Under the pieces are notes generated by a model. It was given only the letters and a program-made list of their open reading frames with translations. It was not told where the DNA came from and made no database searches. Positions 46,261 to 55,288 of a stretch of 64,000 nucleotides of DNA are shown here, in pieces. The DNA is from Prevotella denticola (lineage in GTDB: Bacteria > Bacteroidota > Bacteroidia > Bacteroidales > Bacteroidaceae), in the NCBI RefSeq assembly GCF_900454835.1, contig NZ_UGTM01000002.1:1054001-1118000 (forward strand), in the 5' to 3' direction. The stretch's first letter is position 1; each line of letters begins with the position of its first letter. The position numbers and the translations under genes are program-made.

Positions 46261-47151
46261 CTATCTTCTGATACCACGCTTCGTGGTTGGTAACGAAGGT
46301 TGATTTTCTTGCACTTTGGACTGAGAAACAAGCCATTCGTTGAGATCTTTGTGAGTTCGATAGCGAACAGATCCATCTATGATAGATGGGCAAAACTGCT
46401 TCAAAAATTCAAACGATTTTCGTCCAGCATCATCATTATCCAGAAAACTCTCAACTTGCTTGTAGCCTTTTATCTTCTCTTGAATGCGTGACAAAAGAGC
46501 TAGAGAATTAAGAACTATGGTATCGTAAGTTGAAGCTGGATTCAGCGTTTGCCACGAAAGAAAATCCATAAACCCTTCAAAGATTTGTAAAACGTCTGTG
46601 CCTTTGCTAATAGTTGTAATCGCTTTTGGAGCAATGCAGCCTTTGAAATAAGGACTACGAATTTCCCATCCGCCAGCATCGTTTGCAAACCCAATGGCAT
46701 AGTATGTCCGATTGGTATTATTGTATCGAATTTCAGAACAGAATCTATTGGCGGTGTTGGGAGAAATTCCTCGCTCTGCGATGTAACGTAACAAATAAGG
46801 ATTGGTAAGTGATTGCACAGATATGATTTCTAATTTATGTTTAGAGGTTTTTCTTTCACCGCCAAAAGAAAAATCTTGATGCACTATTTGTTTTGAACCG
46901 ATGAGAAGTTCAATAGCTTCGTTCATGGTACAATGTTGTAAAGCACGCACAAGGTCAATAATATCTCCATGTTCGCCAGTTCCAAAGTCATACCATTGGT
47001 TGCGCTCTGTATTTACTTTGAATGATGGTGTACTTTCGTTACGTAGCGGGGAGCAGTACCAAAAGTGAATACCTTGTGCTCGTGCAGGTGAATAACCCTG
47101 TTGCAGCAAATAATCTGTGATAGAGATTTGCTTGATATTTTGTATTTCCAT
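46261..47151 (-). CDS. Toprim-domain primase
   Basis: The 296-residue protein has an N-terminal CHC2-type zinc-finger region (YCSPLRNESTPSFKVNTERNQWYDFGTGEHGDIIDLV, about 28-64) and a Toprim fold with the Glu in LQIFEGFMDFLSW (about 187) and the D-x-D in SFLDNDDAGRKSFEFL (about 237). It should prime DNA synthesis during element replication or after transfer. A 182-bp spacer with iterons separates it from the helicase gene upstream, on the same strand. Confidence 0.88.
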   Translation of the reverse strand: MEIQNIKQISITDYLLQQGYSPARAQGIHFWYCSPLRNESTPSFKVNTERNQWYDFGTGEHGDIIDLVRALQHCTMNEAIELLIGSKQIVHQDFSFGGERKTSKHKLEIISVQSLTNPYLLRYIAERGISPNTANRFCSEIRYNNTNRTYYAIGFANDAGGWEIRSPYFKGCIAPKAITTISKGTDVLQIFEGFMDFLSWQTLNPASTYDTIVLNSLALLSRIQEKIKGYKQVESFLDNDDAGRKSFEFLKQFCPSIIDGSVRYRTHKDLNEWLVSQSKVQENQPSLPTTKRGIRR

Positions 47152-47222
47152 TGTGATTTTGTTTTGAAGTTTGAAAAGAATAACTCTCAGCCTTTTTCTT
47201 TTGGAGGCTGAAAGGCTTAGGA

Positions 47223-47328
47223 TTGGTCGGACAGTCGTACACTATAGGCACACCTTTACGTCCGACCAAGTTTGTTTCTCATTGGTCGGATTGGTTCAGG
47301 TATATATAGCCTGTGTCCGACCGACCAA
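47223..47328. repeat. Iteron-like TTGGTCGG cluster between helicase and primase genes
   Basis: TTGGTCGGAC (47223-47232) faces GTCCGACCAA (47260-47269), and TTGGTCGGA (47282-47290) faces GTCCGACCGACCAA (47315-47328). Four copies of one octamer form two successive inverted pairs in about 105 bp. An origin of replication or single-strand origin is the likeliest role. Confidence 0.75.
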
Positions 47329-47333
47329 AGGTT

Positions 47334-48386
47334 TTATAGTAGAGAATTATGGCTGAGCCGATATTTTCCTCGTTCTTCCTTAACCACTATGCCTTTGTTA
47401 AGCAAGAATTGCAAAAGCTCTTTGAGCTTTGTTTGTCCGTAGGATTGTCCCACAACTTTTACATAAGCCTCTTTGAGAGCTACGATAAGTTTACTATATG
47501 GCAAGACTTCATTTGTAGAGAAGACTGGTTCCAACGCTTTTCGATGTTCGTTAGTGCTTAACTCTTGGTAGGAGAAACGATGTGACTTCCGTTCATTGTC
47601 CGAATATGAGAGATCTATTTGGGGAATGCAAATATTGTCTTCAACCTCCTTAAGTCGAAAGGCAAACCTTTCAAAGGGTTTGGAGCGAATGATGGAGGGG
47701 GCAACAATACTGCGTTCAGGCAGCGTGTTGTCTTTCGTGATTTGCAAGACAGTCTCTGCCTTGTTGTTGAGTTCCGTCCCAATATGTCCTCGTGCGTTGT
47801 CGTCGCCCTTATTGAGGTGAAGCACAGTTTGGATGTGAATGTTTTGCTCGCTCGTCCATTGCATCAGGTCGCCCACTAACTTGGTTGCCTCTGTTGAATT
47901 GTTGATGTCGAGCATCAAATCCCGAATGCCGTCAATGACTACCAAACCCACATTGGGTGTATTGTAAATGGCATAACGAATGATTTCTCTGCGCTCGTTA
48001 GGGTCTGCAATGGCTCTAAGATGACTGAACTTCAAATTCTGCGGTTCCTTGTCTATCGGCAGTTTTGCCAATCTCAAAATACGTTGCATCACAAGTTGGC
48101 AATGATAAGGACTTTGTTCCGTATCAAAGTAAAGAATCGTGCGTTTACTCTCAGGAAATGATGCCTGATATTCCAGCACCTGCCCATTGACAAGGGCTGC
48201 TGCGACGATGGCACTCACATTGAAAGTCTTCTTAGCTTTCGCCTTACCTGTTGATACACTGAAGTTCCCCAGTGTGCCAATAATGGCTTCACCTGCTTGT
48301 AGTACAACTGGAGGAAGCGTAAACTCATCGGTTACATGGATAAGCGACTTTTTCCAAATGTTTTCATAATCTGTTATATTCATCAT
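47334..48386 (-). CDS. RecA-like replicative helicase/ATPase
   Basis: The 350-residue protein is a RepA/DnaB-like AAA_25-type ATPase. The Walker A region is NFSVSTGKAKAKKTFNVSA (about 36-54) and Walker B is VGLVVIDGIRDLMLD (about 150); HLNKGDDNARGHIGTELNNKAE (about 186) resembles the sensor segment. The C-terminal part looks like a winged helix (LKELLQFLLNKGIVVKEERGKYRL). It probably unwinds the excised element with the primase. It overlaps DUF3853 by 4 nt. Confidence 0.85.
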   Translation of the reverse strand: MMNITDYENIWKKSLIHVTDEFTLPPVVLQAGEAIIGTLGNFSVSTGKAKAKKTFNVSAIVAAALVNGQVLEYQASFPESKRTILYFDTEQSPYHCQLVMQRILRLAKLPIDKEPQNLKFSHLRAIADPNERREIIRYAIYNTPNVGLVVIDGIRDLMLDINNSTEATKLVGDLMQWTSEQNIHIQTVLHLNKGDDNARGHIGTELNNKAETVLQITKDNTLPERSIVAPSIIRSKPFERFAFRLKEVEDNICIPQIDLSYSDNERKSHRFSYQELSTNEHRKALEPVFSTNEVLPYSKLIVALKEAYVKVVGQSYGQTKLKELLQFLLNKGIVVKEERGKYRLSHNSLL

Positions 48387-48691
48387 CTTCCTCCTGTCTT
48401 TCGTCCTGCCAATTCCAGTGCAAGGTCGGCATCAACGATAATCTTGCGCCCCACCTGCGTAATGGCACGATTGATTTTACCACTTTGCTTGATACGATTA
48501 GCCGTGGGCAGGCTACACCCGAAAAGGCGTGCAATACCAGCCAACCCGTACACATATCGCTTTTCTTCTTTGGAGGAAGAAGCCTTTGTTAATTCCCCGC
48601 ACGTGGATATATTACTGTGTTGTGCAAGGAAAAGTAATTCTTCACCAGTCATCTGCCAAACAGGCTTGTCCCGTAATTCATTTATCGTCAT
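48383..48691 (-). CDS. DUF3853-like HTH protein
   Basis: The 102-residue protein contains a MerR/excisionase-like helix-turn-helix (GLAGIARLFGCSLPTANRIKQSGKINRAITQVGRKIIVDADLAL, about 49-92), typical of DUF3853 proteins next to replication genes of Bacteroidetes mobile elements. It may serve as excisionase or regulator. Its candidate -7 box on minus is TACTTTTG (plus CAAAAGTA, 48758-48765). It is the first gene of the DUF3853-helicase-primase run. Confidence 0.8.
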   Translation of the reverse strand: MTINELRDKPVWQMTGEELLFLAQHSNISTCGELTKASSSKEEKRYVYGLAGIARLFGCSLPTANRIKQSGKINRAITQVGRKIIVDADLALELAGRKTGGR

Positions 48692-49329
48692 AATTCAATT
48701 GTTTTGAAATGAATAACTTGCCCTTGCGCATAGGGCATTCAGTCAGCTCTGACGATGCAAAAGTAGAGGGCTTTTGATACTCTACCAAGAGGCAGGGATA
48801 TAGCGGGAAGTATAAGGAAATACCAGGAAATCAACGACTATCAAAAACACTTAAACCATACTCATAAAGTGAACAATATCGGGCAAAATACCGTTTATAA
48901 GTAATCATTATGATTGTTTTAGTGATTTTCTCTTACACGTACATTAGATTCTGAACAGGTGTAGATCTATAAAAATATTGAGAGGAAATCGTGTCTAATT
49001 TTTCACCAAGGGTAGCAACCTAACTTTGTGAAGGGAAAATAAGCCTCTGTTCGCTAAATTCAATCTCTCATTTACTTCTAGCAAACACTCTCCCTCGTAA
49101 GAACAAACTTTGGTTCCGTGTCATCACCACGGCACAAGCTACACGGTCGCAGCCCCACAGCAAGCACGAATACCAGCAACCGCCAACCACCCGTGCGAGG
49201 TCGATTACACCTACCACTTCAAGCCCCAACGGCGGCGCACTCCCTCCTCCCTCTGGCATATAGACAATGGGCGGTAACCTACCACTGGCGAGAGTGTCCG
49301 CCAAAGCAAAGCGACTACCGATAAAAAGA
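48692..49329. other. Intergenic region between replication and defence modules
   Basis: The first half is AT-rich with promoter sequences: the DUF3853 -7 box, and a plus-strand TAACTTTG at 49021-49028. The second half (49080-49320) is clearly GC-richer and contains a 78-codon minus frame without family features. The region may be regulatory or carry a short RNA; I see no firm gene. Confidence 0.4.
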
Positions 49330-49372
49330 AAGCAGACCTTGGTGCCGCACTGGGCGGATCCAAAGTCTGCTT
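49330..49372. terminator. Terminator hairpin downstream of the defence operon
   Basis: AAGCAGACCTTGG (49330-49342) pairs with CCAAAGTCTGCTT (49360-49372) with one mismatch. It lies 53 nt after the minus-strand gene ending at 49426. Confidence 0.75.
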
Positions 49373-49425
49373 GTATAGTGAACTATGCACAAGAAAAAAC
49401 ATTTATTTGTGCATATACTGAAGAT

Positions 49426-49791
49426 TTACTCCTCCTCATCATCTTCTGTCTGCCATTTTCCTGTGCGGAATGCTTCCCATTCATCAGAATGGAAATACTT
49501 TGAATGGAACTGATCCATAGCGGACAAAGATTGGGATAGTATTAAAACTGCATCGCTGTTTGTCGGCAAATCATCTTCATCCAGTTTTTGAAGGAATTCG
49601 ATTGTAGGTTCGTCCTTCAGCAGAATCAAAACTTTGTCTAACAATTTATTGATAATCTTGACTTTGTTGAGGTTGAGCTGTTCCGATTGCTTTTTACCAG
49701 ACATAACTTTTACTTCGGAATATGCTGAATGTAGGAGAGGACGAACGACCTCATATAGTTCAACTTTTTCTTTAGATACCTTATTCATCAT
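49426..49791 (-). CDS. Small acidic protein A, paralogue of its neighbour; function unknown
   Basis: The 121-residue protein contains LNLNKVKIINKLLDKVLILLKDE and DEDDLPTNSDAVLILSQSLSAMDQFHSKY, which align without large gaps to the protein encoded just upstream (EFKLKLINKVL..., DIDALPNNGDVAMIISQYINCMEEL). It ends in an acidic tail (TEDDEEE). No signal peptide or membrane segment. Its start overlaps the upstream stop (ATGA), and it is the last gene of the defence operon. I do not recognise the family. Immunity, antitoxin or adaptor roles are only guesses from position. Confidence 0.75.
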   Translation of the reverse strand: MMNKVSKEKVELYEVVRPLLHSAYSEVKVMSGKKQSEQLNLNKVKIINKLLDKVLILLKDEPTIEFLQKLDEDDLPTNSDAVLILSQSLSAMDQFHSKYFHSDEWEAFRTGKWQTEDDEEE

Positions 49792-50168
49792 TTTTGATAT
49801 TTAAGAGGCATGTATGTCCTGATGTCATTCTTTTCTTTATTACCATCGACATTCCAATACCAACGTCCTGAAAACATATGAACATTATCTTTTCTCAGTT
49901 CTTCCATGCAATTGATATATTGGCTGATAATCATTGCAACATCTCCATTGTTAGGCAAAGCATCTATATCAAACACTTCAAAACCGTCAAAAGGTTTCAT
50001 ATCTCCAAGGATGTCATTTGCTGTTACAAGTACCTTGTTGATAAGTTTAAGTTTGAACTCATTAACTTCTGCCTTGGGGTCTTTTTTGACCAGTACGGCA
50101 ACTTCGTCATGTAAGGCTTGCAACTGAGTTGCAGTCTTATCGAACTTCAAAATTTCTTCTTTTGTCAT
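49788..50168 (-). CDS. Small protein B, paralogue of its neighbour; function unknown
   Basis: The 126-residue protein shares with protein A a helical region (about 35-60) and the core DIDALPNNGDVAMIISQYINCM (about 68-89). Unlike A, it has a basic C-terminus with aromatic residues (FSGRWYWNVDG). It starts 12 nt after the PD-(D/E)XK gene. The pair looks like a tandem duplication that has diverged well beyond half of the residues. No known domain recognised. Confidence 0.75.
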   Translation of the reverse strand: MTKEEILKFDKTATQLQALHDEVAVLVKKDPKAEVNEFKLKLINKVLVTANDILGDMKPFDGFEVFDIDALPNNGDVAMIISQYINCMEELRKDNVHMFSGRWYWNVDGNKEKNDIRTYMPLKYQK

Positions 50169-50180
50169 TCTAATACTATT

Positions 50181-51563
50181 TTAATTCGGACACAATCTTG
50201 TAAATTCAACATATTTCTTTTTAATAACTTCAATTGGTTTCCTTTGCTCATTGGAGTTGATATTCTGCATTAACTTCAAATCATCGTCTGTCATTATCAA
50301 AATACAGCGCCGTTGTCCTGACCAAAGGTCTATTGTGTTTTGAAGCATTTGTTTTGAAGGGTTGTTCCTTGTAAAAAGAATGCCAAAACGTCCAAAATTT
50401 CCAGACATGTAACGATTGAGCTGATTGATATGTTCTCGTTCTATCGAGTGAACATTTTTCAATTCCACAACAATTTGTCGGCAATCATACACATCGTACA
50501 GTTCTTTGAGGAAGTCAGTGTCGATGTTGTTGTAGAAGATTAAATCACGGATTTGGGTTCCTGACTCAATTCTACTCTGTTCTTGTGCAAAATCCAAATG
50601 AGGATATAGTAAAGAAGTCAAGACCTGCCCCATCAATTCCTCATATTTTTTATCTGCATTGTCTTTCTTGCCTGTATATAGTTTTGTAATAGAACAGACT
50701 TTCCTTCTTGCAGATTCTTTGCTTATTTTTGAGAACAGAGGGTCGTTCTTGCAATCATCTTTTGCAAGTTCCTTAATGGAAATGTATTTTTCTACTTGGT
50801 CGAAATGATGCCTATTATACTCCAGTATTTGGATGCGATTTTTAATGCCGTCATATTCCTTATTTATATCAGCAATAATATAGTCCTTATAGTAGCTGTC
50901 ATAGTTTAGCCACGGTGAAAACCTCAGCCAACGCTTGGGTACAAACAGAATGCTTTGTTCCGTTTTTTCGTTGATTGGCAAATTTGTTGTTTCTTCAACT
51001 ATGCTCTTCTTTTTCGTGTCATAATACGATATTTTAGACAAACTGAGAGGTATGCCATACTTTTTACACTCTTGTATTGTGTAGTCAATGAGGAAGGATT
51101 TTATCAGAGAACACGCAATATCACTAATCCTATCTTTAGAAATGTCCTGTACCAGTAACTGTATCTGCTCAATATGCTTAAATCCCAACTGCGACACTTG
51201 GGTAATTGCCTGAAACAAGTCAAGAACTTCTTTTGCTTTTGCCGTTGAGATAGGCCGCCCCATACGCTTGTTCGATGTGCCTAATCCAACCTCAGCGCAT
51301 TCACTGAGATAAATTAAGGTCTCAATAGCTTTATCTTGCTTATCGTCCAAATACATTCGCCCCAATTCATTGAATGCGGTAATCACCGATAAATGTTGTC
51401 CGTTATCCATTTGTGATGGTGACTTCCACAAGAGAAATGGGTCAACATATAGAGGTATATCTTCGTCCATATATGGGATAGCGAAGTCTACCTTGCTTTG
51501 TAACAAGGGAATTCCATAATGATCAGATAATCGAGGTCGAATAAAATCTGTTGTATCAACCAT
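50181..51563 (-). CDS. Uncharacterised protein with C-terminal PD-(D/E)XK-like nuclease motif
   Basis: The ATG at 51563 (MVDTTDFIRPRLSDHYG) gives 460 residues; 19 further codons upstream are open but overlap nothing useful. Residues about 1-280 form an uncharacterised region beginning RPRLSDHYGIPLLQSKVDFAIPY. Residues about 325-420 carry a restriction-nuclease-like pattern: Asp in SGTQIRDLIFYNN, Glu-x-Lys in RQIVVELKNVHS and a following Gln/Asn helix (HINQLNRYMSG, FGILFTRN). A DNA-cleaving defence role is inferred. It is 10 nt after the NERD gene. Confidence 0.75.
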   Translation of the reverse strand: MVDTTDFIRPRLSDHYGIPLLQSKVDFAIPYMDEDIPLYVDPFLLWKSPSQMDNGQHLSVITAFNELGRMYLDDKQDKAIETLIYLSECAEVGLGTSNKRMGRPISTAKAKEVLDLFQAITQVSQLGFKHIEQIQLLVQDISKDRISDIACSLIKSFLIDYTIQECKKYGIPLSLSKISYYDTKKKSIVEETTNLPINEKTEQSILFVPKRWLRFSPWLNYDSYYKDYIIADINKEYDGIKNRIQILEYNRHHFDQVEKYISIKELAKDDCKNDPLFSKISKESARRKVCSITKLYTGKKDNADKKYEELMGQVLTSLLYPHLDFAQEQSRIESGTQIRDLIFYNNIDTDFLKELYDVYDCRQIVVELKNVHSIEREHINQLNRYMSGNFGRFGILFTRNNPSKQMLQNTIDLWSGQRRCILIMTDDDLKLMQNINSNEQRKPIEVIKKKYVEFTRLCPN

Positions 51564-51573
51564 AATATTTTTA

Positions 51574-52308
51574 TTAACGGTTAGATGTAAACTTGCACCT
51601 TGGATAGTTAGAACACCCAAAGAAACATCCGTATCTACCTTGCCTTTCTACAAGTCGTCCTCCGCACCTTGGGCATACACCGTGTTGGATTTTATTTTGG
51701 CTATCGTATTGCTTGCGAAGTGCATTGTACTTGTGTTCGCATGTAGCACCTTTTTCCAAAGTCTTGCTATTGCTCTCAATGATACTAATAATTTTCTCTT
51801 TAATCTCTTGGCTAATTGCAGGAATTTTATATTGCAAAATTACATCTTTTAAGCAGCAACGATTCACCACAATATGGGTGTTAACATTTACCTTCAGTTC
51901 TGCCTCGTTGTTGAAGCACACAATCGGAATAAATGGAATGTTCCCTAAATCTTTCAGCATGAACTTCAAGAAACGCACATGGCCATCATTTTGCAGAAGT
52001 GGGCTGTAAAAGGTTGACTTGTGTCCGTATATGATTTGCGTCTAGTACTCTGAATTTTCTCCTCCAAGAATCCAACCTTTGTAGCCTTTGGTTTCAATAA
52101 CAAAAACGGCATAAGGTGATACAACGATATGGTCGATTTGTGTTGACCTACCATTACTCATAAAGAGCACATCGTCTATGACGTGATATTCCTCTGGTAG
52201 CTGCATCAATTTATGATGCACCATTTTCTCCGCAATCTTACCTTTGTTGAAGCGAAGGTAAAGCATTGCAGAGAAAGCCAGAATTACTATGAGTGCAGAT
52301 AGGAACAT
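51574..52308 (-). pseudogene. NERD-domain nuclease with zinc finger, interrupted by one in-frame amber codon
   Basis: The frame from ATG 52308 to 51574 spans 245 codons with a single TAG at codon 89 (plus-strand CTA, 52042-52044). Before it lie a membrane helix (FLSALIVILAFSAMLYL) and the NERD core (STQIDHIVVSPYAVFVIETKGYKGWI). After it, in the same frame, come [18 protein letters not shown] and a C-terminal topoisomerase-type zinc finger ([27 protein letters not shown]). NERD relatives usually have Trp at this point, so a TGG-to-TAG change is likely. No frameshift is needed; either a recent nonsense mutation or read-through. Confidence 0.85.
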
Positions 52309-52314
52309 GAATTG

Positions 52315-54147
52315 TTATTCTCCAGGAAATTTATAAACTTTCATCAACTCGTCTACCAAGGTTGCGGTGCGGGTCTTGATATCATCGACAGTCCATTTAT
52401 CCATTGTAGCTATTTCACGGTTGATGTCAAGACCATTCTTGTAACCGATGAAACGCTGACCATCTTTGCTTTTACGGTCACATTTTTCCTCGAATGACTT
52501 GTTTCCCAGTGTACTATTATAGCCAGTAATGGTAAGGTTTCCGATTTTATGAGTGTACTCTTCGAGATACTGTTTTGCCAGTTCCTTATCGCCATCTGCA
52601 ATCATATTGACCCAACTTTCAGGGATATTCTGCCCCTCTGGGAAGATATGCTCAATAGTCCACACAAACACTTTCTTATCGGTGCGACGCCAAAGGTCGG
52701 TCCAAGTCTCTTGCGTCATAGCAGCCTCTGCAAGTTTACAAAGAATGTAGCGTGTTGCGCCAACATTATCTTTGTAAACATCGCCCTCCAAACTGCGACG
52801 GAACTGCTCGTCAGATGCGCAGTTGGTTGGTGTGCTTAATATGTCAATAATAATCGATACCACTTTGCCACCAGTCGCTTGTGCTTCTTCTAACTTACTG
52901 ATTATATCCATAAAGATGCGTGTAAGGTCGCGAGTGTTAGGATAGTCAGTAATATTACGGCGAACAAAGTACTTGGCAAGCAAGCGGATTATCAAGTTGA
53001 TTTGTTCCTCTGAAACTGCAAATTCCTCCTTGTTGCGTATTAAGTACATGAGCAACAAATAGGATGGTGCACCTTGAATGTGGTCAAGGTCTTCCAACGC
53101 TTTGTGATATGGATTCTCAATAATATCTTGTAAGATAAGCCATGAGTAGATTTGACCACATTGTAAAATGTCGTCAAGGAACGAGGGAAGGTCTTTGTTG
53201 ATTAGGCTTTCGAATATATTAAGTAAGTTCGAGCGTGTAGCCACAACGCCCAATGGGTCTTTCTTGCGGTCAGCGTCACTTTGGAAAGGCTCGTTCAAAC
53301 GGTGTTTGAAGGCATTATAGTACTGGCGGAAGAAGCGTTCCTGTATGCTATAATCTTCTGAAAGGTTTCCGAGCAGCGTTTGCCAGCGATTAAAGCAATC
53401 ATCAATTGTAAGGTTATTCCCCTCTGCCTTTGCCATGATAAGGTTTTTCATCAAGTCAATAGCTGTGAGTGGTGTTCCTCGATTGTTTAGCGATTCAAAC
53501 AGCACATAAGCATCAGAGTGTGAAGAAACCTCAATCTTCACCAACATGGCTTGTTTCACCTTGTTGTATTTTCCCAACAGGAAGTCTACAACACTTTCAT
53601 CATTCAATGACTCAATCTCTTTGTCAATGCGTTTCAAAAAGTAATTATAGCAACGTGCAATCTTGCGTTGTGCATAATAAGGATGCTTGGAAGCAGATGC
53701 TTTGCGTAACGCAACGCCATTCATCAGATGATTGAAATCGTCTAAGTTATAGTTCTGCACCTGAGGTACAAGTTTCATCTCATTAGGAGAGTTCTTGCTC
53801 TTCAATGATTTTCTCAACGACGGCAAAACATCTTCGTCATCCTCGCTCATTTCATCCTTGTGTTCTTTCAGGCGCGTATATATGGCTGTAAGGAACAAAC
53901 TGATGGTGGTTAGTCGTTGCTGTCCGTCAATCACCTCTAAATATGGATTGATGGCATCACCCAGTGGGATGCAGATAATAGATCCGATGAAATATTCATC
54001 GTTATTCTCACTGATGTCGTCGTAGAGTGCTTCCCACTCACGATAACTCCATGTGTATTCACGCTGATACTTGGGGATGGTGTAATAGAAATTTCCATCC
54101 GCAGAAAGTATCTCGTAGATATGATATTTGTTTACGCTCTGAATCAT
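52315..54147 (-). CDS. DUF262/DUF1524 (GmrSD-like) nuclease
   Basis: The 610-residue protein has an N-terminal DUF262 ParB-like NTPase domain (about 8-240; YTIPKYQREYTWSYREW, LEVIDGQQRLTTISLFL, SLNNRGTPLTAIDLMKNLI) and a C-terminal DUF1524 HNH-type nuclease (about 500-600; WTIEHIFPEGQ and KIGNLTITGYNSTLGNKSFEEK). Single-chain GmrSD-like enzymes are type IV restriction systems that cut modified phage DNA; the target here is unknown. It is 36 nt after the restriction endonuclease and 6 nt before the NERD gene. Confidence 0.9.
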   Translation of the reverse strand: MIQSVNKYHIYEILSADGNFYYTIPKYQREYTWSYREWEALYDDISENNDEYFIGSIICIPLGDAINPYLEVIDGQQRLTTISLFLTAIYTRLKEHKDEMSEDDEDVLPSLRKSLKSKNSPNEMKLVPQVQNYNLDDFNHLMNGVALRKASASKHPYYAQRKIARCYNYFLKRIDKEIESLNDESVVDFLLGKYNKVKQAMLVKIEVSSHSDAYVLFESLNNRGTPLTAIDLMKNLIMAKAEGNNLTIDDCFNRWQTLLGNLSEDYSIQERFFRQYYNAFKHRLNEPFQSDADRKKDPLGVVATRSNLLNIFESLINKDLPSFLDDILQCGQIYSWLILQDIIENPYHKALEDLDHIQGAPSYLLLMYLIRNKEEFAVSEEQINLIIRLLAKYFVRRNITDYPNTRDLTRIFMDIISKLEEAQATGGKVVSIIIDILSTPTNCASDEQFRRSLEGDVYKDNVGATRYILCKLAEAAMTQETWTDLWRRTDKKVFVWTIEHIFPEGQNIPESWVNMIADGDKELAKQYLEEYTHKIGNLTITGYNSTLGNKSFEEKCDRKSKDGQRFIGYKNGLDINREIATMDKWTVDDIKTRTATLVDELMKVYKFPGE

Positions 54148-54183
54148 ACAAAAATAATCTGTTTGTACAGAGGAATGTTATAA

Positions 54184-55287
54184 TTAGAGATTTAACTTGC
54201 TGATTATTTCATTCCATGCAGCCTGCTGAGGATATTTTACATTTTCATCATTCTTCATCAAATTAACGTAGTGTTCGATGAAATCTGAAGGATCACTCAG
54301 TAAGCGCAAGTAGTACTTTAGTGATGTGTACACACCGTTTACTATCACCTGACATCCGTGTTTCCTCGCTATTGATTTAATCTCTTCCTCAATAGGACTC
54401 CAATCTGCTTTACTCATATCTGCGGTGGTCAGGAGATAATACCTATTGGTATGCTGTGACATGAATTTGGTGTAGGCATGTTCAACCAAATCTTTGGTTA
54501 TTTCGATATTGTGTTTGATTTCCACTCCTTCAAATGCCTCTCCATTGATGTCATTTATCTGTATGTCGCCAATTTGACCTGATTGAGAATCCGCAGAAGT
54601 GTGAGATTCAAGAGGACACAATTGCTTATCATGAAAACGTGACACTTCTTTCATCATACATTCGTATGCCGCATATATGGCAAGTGTCGGAAGGCGAGAT
54701 GCACCGTGTCCTTGATATGGATAATCAAAGTGTTGGTGTAGTACCTCAATGATGTTTGAGATAGAAAGACTATGTGGCTTTGCTAAGTCAATGTTATGGC
54801 TATCTCTCTGCCTTATCAACAAGACAAAGAAATAAGTAAGAATAGATTTCGCATCTACTCCGTTTACCTGTACCTCATTTATGAGTTGCAGGAAAGCGTT
54901 TTTCAGTGAGGTCGGCTTTATAGCCCCAGGATAATTCAAGTCATAAGGAACTTTCTGTTCGAGACTCCTTGTTAACCATCCAGACTCAGCCATGGCAGGA
55001 AAGTTCTTCTCCTTAATAAAAGGAGTAATAAACTTCGAGTCAATAGTTCTTCCCGAAAAATTGCCAATATCTTTTTGATGATATCGGATGTCATCTTCAG
55101 GAACAACTATTTTGTGTGCCATCAGAGTTATAATTACTGCTAAAACAGCTTTACTGTTTTCTGCTTTATCAACAATGGTTTCTATGTAGCCCTTTACTTC
55201 ATTGCTGAAAGTAAATGTCTCATCGACATTCTGTATCTGCTCGGCAGAAGAATATGCGTCGTCGAGTATTTGTCTATAATTTATCAT
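54184..55287 (-). CDS. Type II restriction endonuclease, possibly SacI family
   Basis: The 367-residue protein starts 1 nt after the methyltransferase stop. A central block (IRYHQKDIGNFSGRTIDSKFITPFIKEKNFPAMAESGWLTRSLEQKVPYDLNYPG) recalls SacI-type endonucleases, though I could not check this by search. A likely PD-(D/E)XK core is IGDIQINDINGEAFEGVEIKHNIEIT (about 240-265: Asp, then Glu-x-Lys). It should cut unmethylated DNA at the site protected by the adjacent C5 methyltransferase. If truly SacI-like, the site would be GAGCTC. Confidence 0.75.
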   Translation of the reverse strand: MINYRQILDDAYSSAEQIQNVDETFTFSNEVKGYIETIVDKAENSKAVLAVIITLMAHKIVVPEDDIRYHQKDIGNFSGRTIDSKFITPFIKEKNFPAMAESGWLTRSLEQKVPYDLNYPGAIKPTSLKNAFLQLINEVQVNGVDAKSILTYFFVLLIRQRDSHNIDLAKPHSLSISNIIEVLHQHFDYPYQGHGASRLPTLAIYAAYECMMKEVSRFHDKQLCPLESHTSADSQSGQIGDIQINDINGEAFEGVEIKHNIEITKDLVEHAYTKFMSQHTNRYYLLTTADMSKADWSPIEEEIKSIARKHGCQVIVNGVYTSLKYYLRLLSDPSDFIEHYVNLMKNDENVKYPQQAAWNEIISKLNL

Positions 55288-55288
55288 C

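Noticed and set aside
49068..49304. A 78-codon minus frame in the GC-rich spacer
   Set aside because: No ribosome-binding site or family resemblance that I can support; kept as unassigned spacer.
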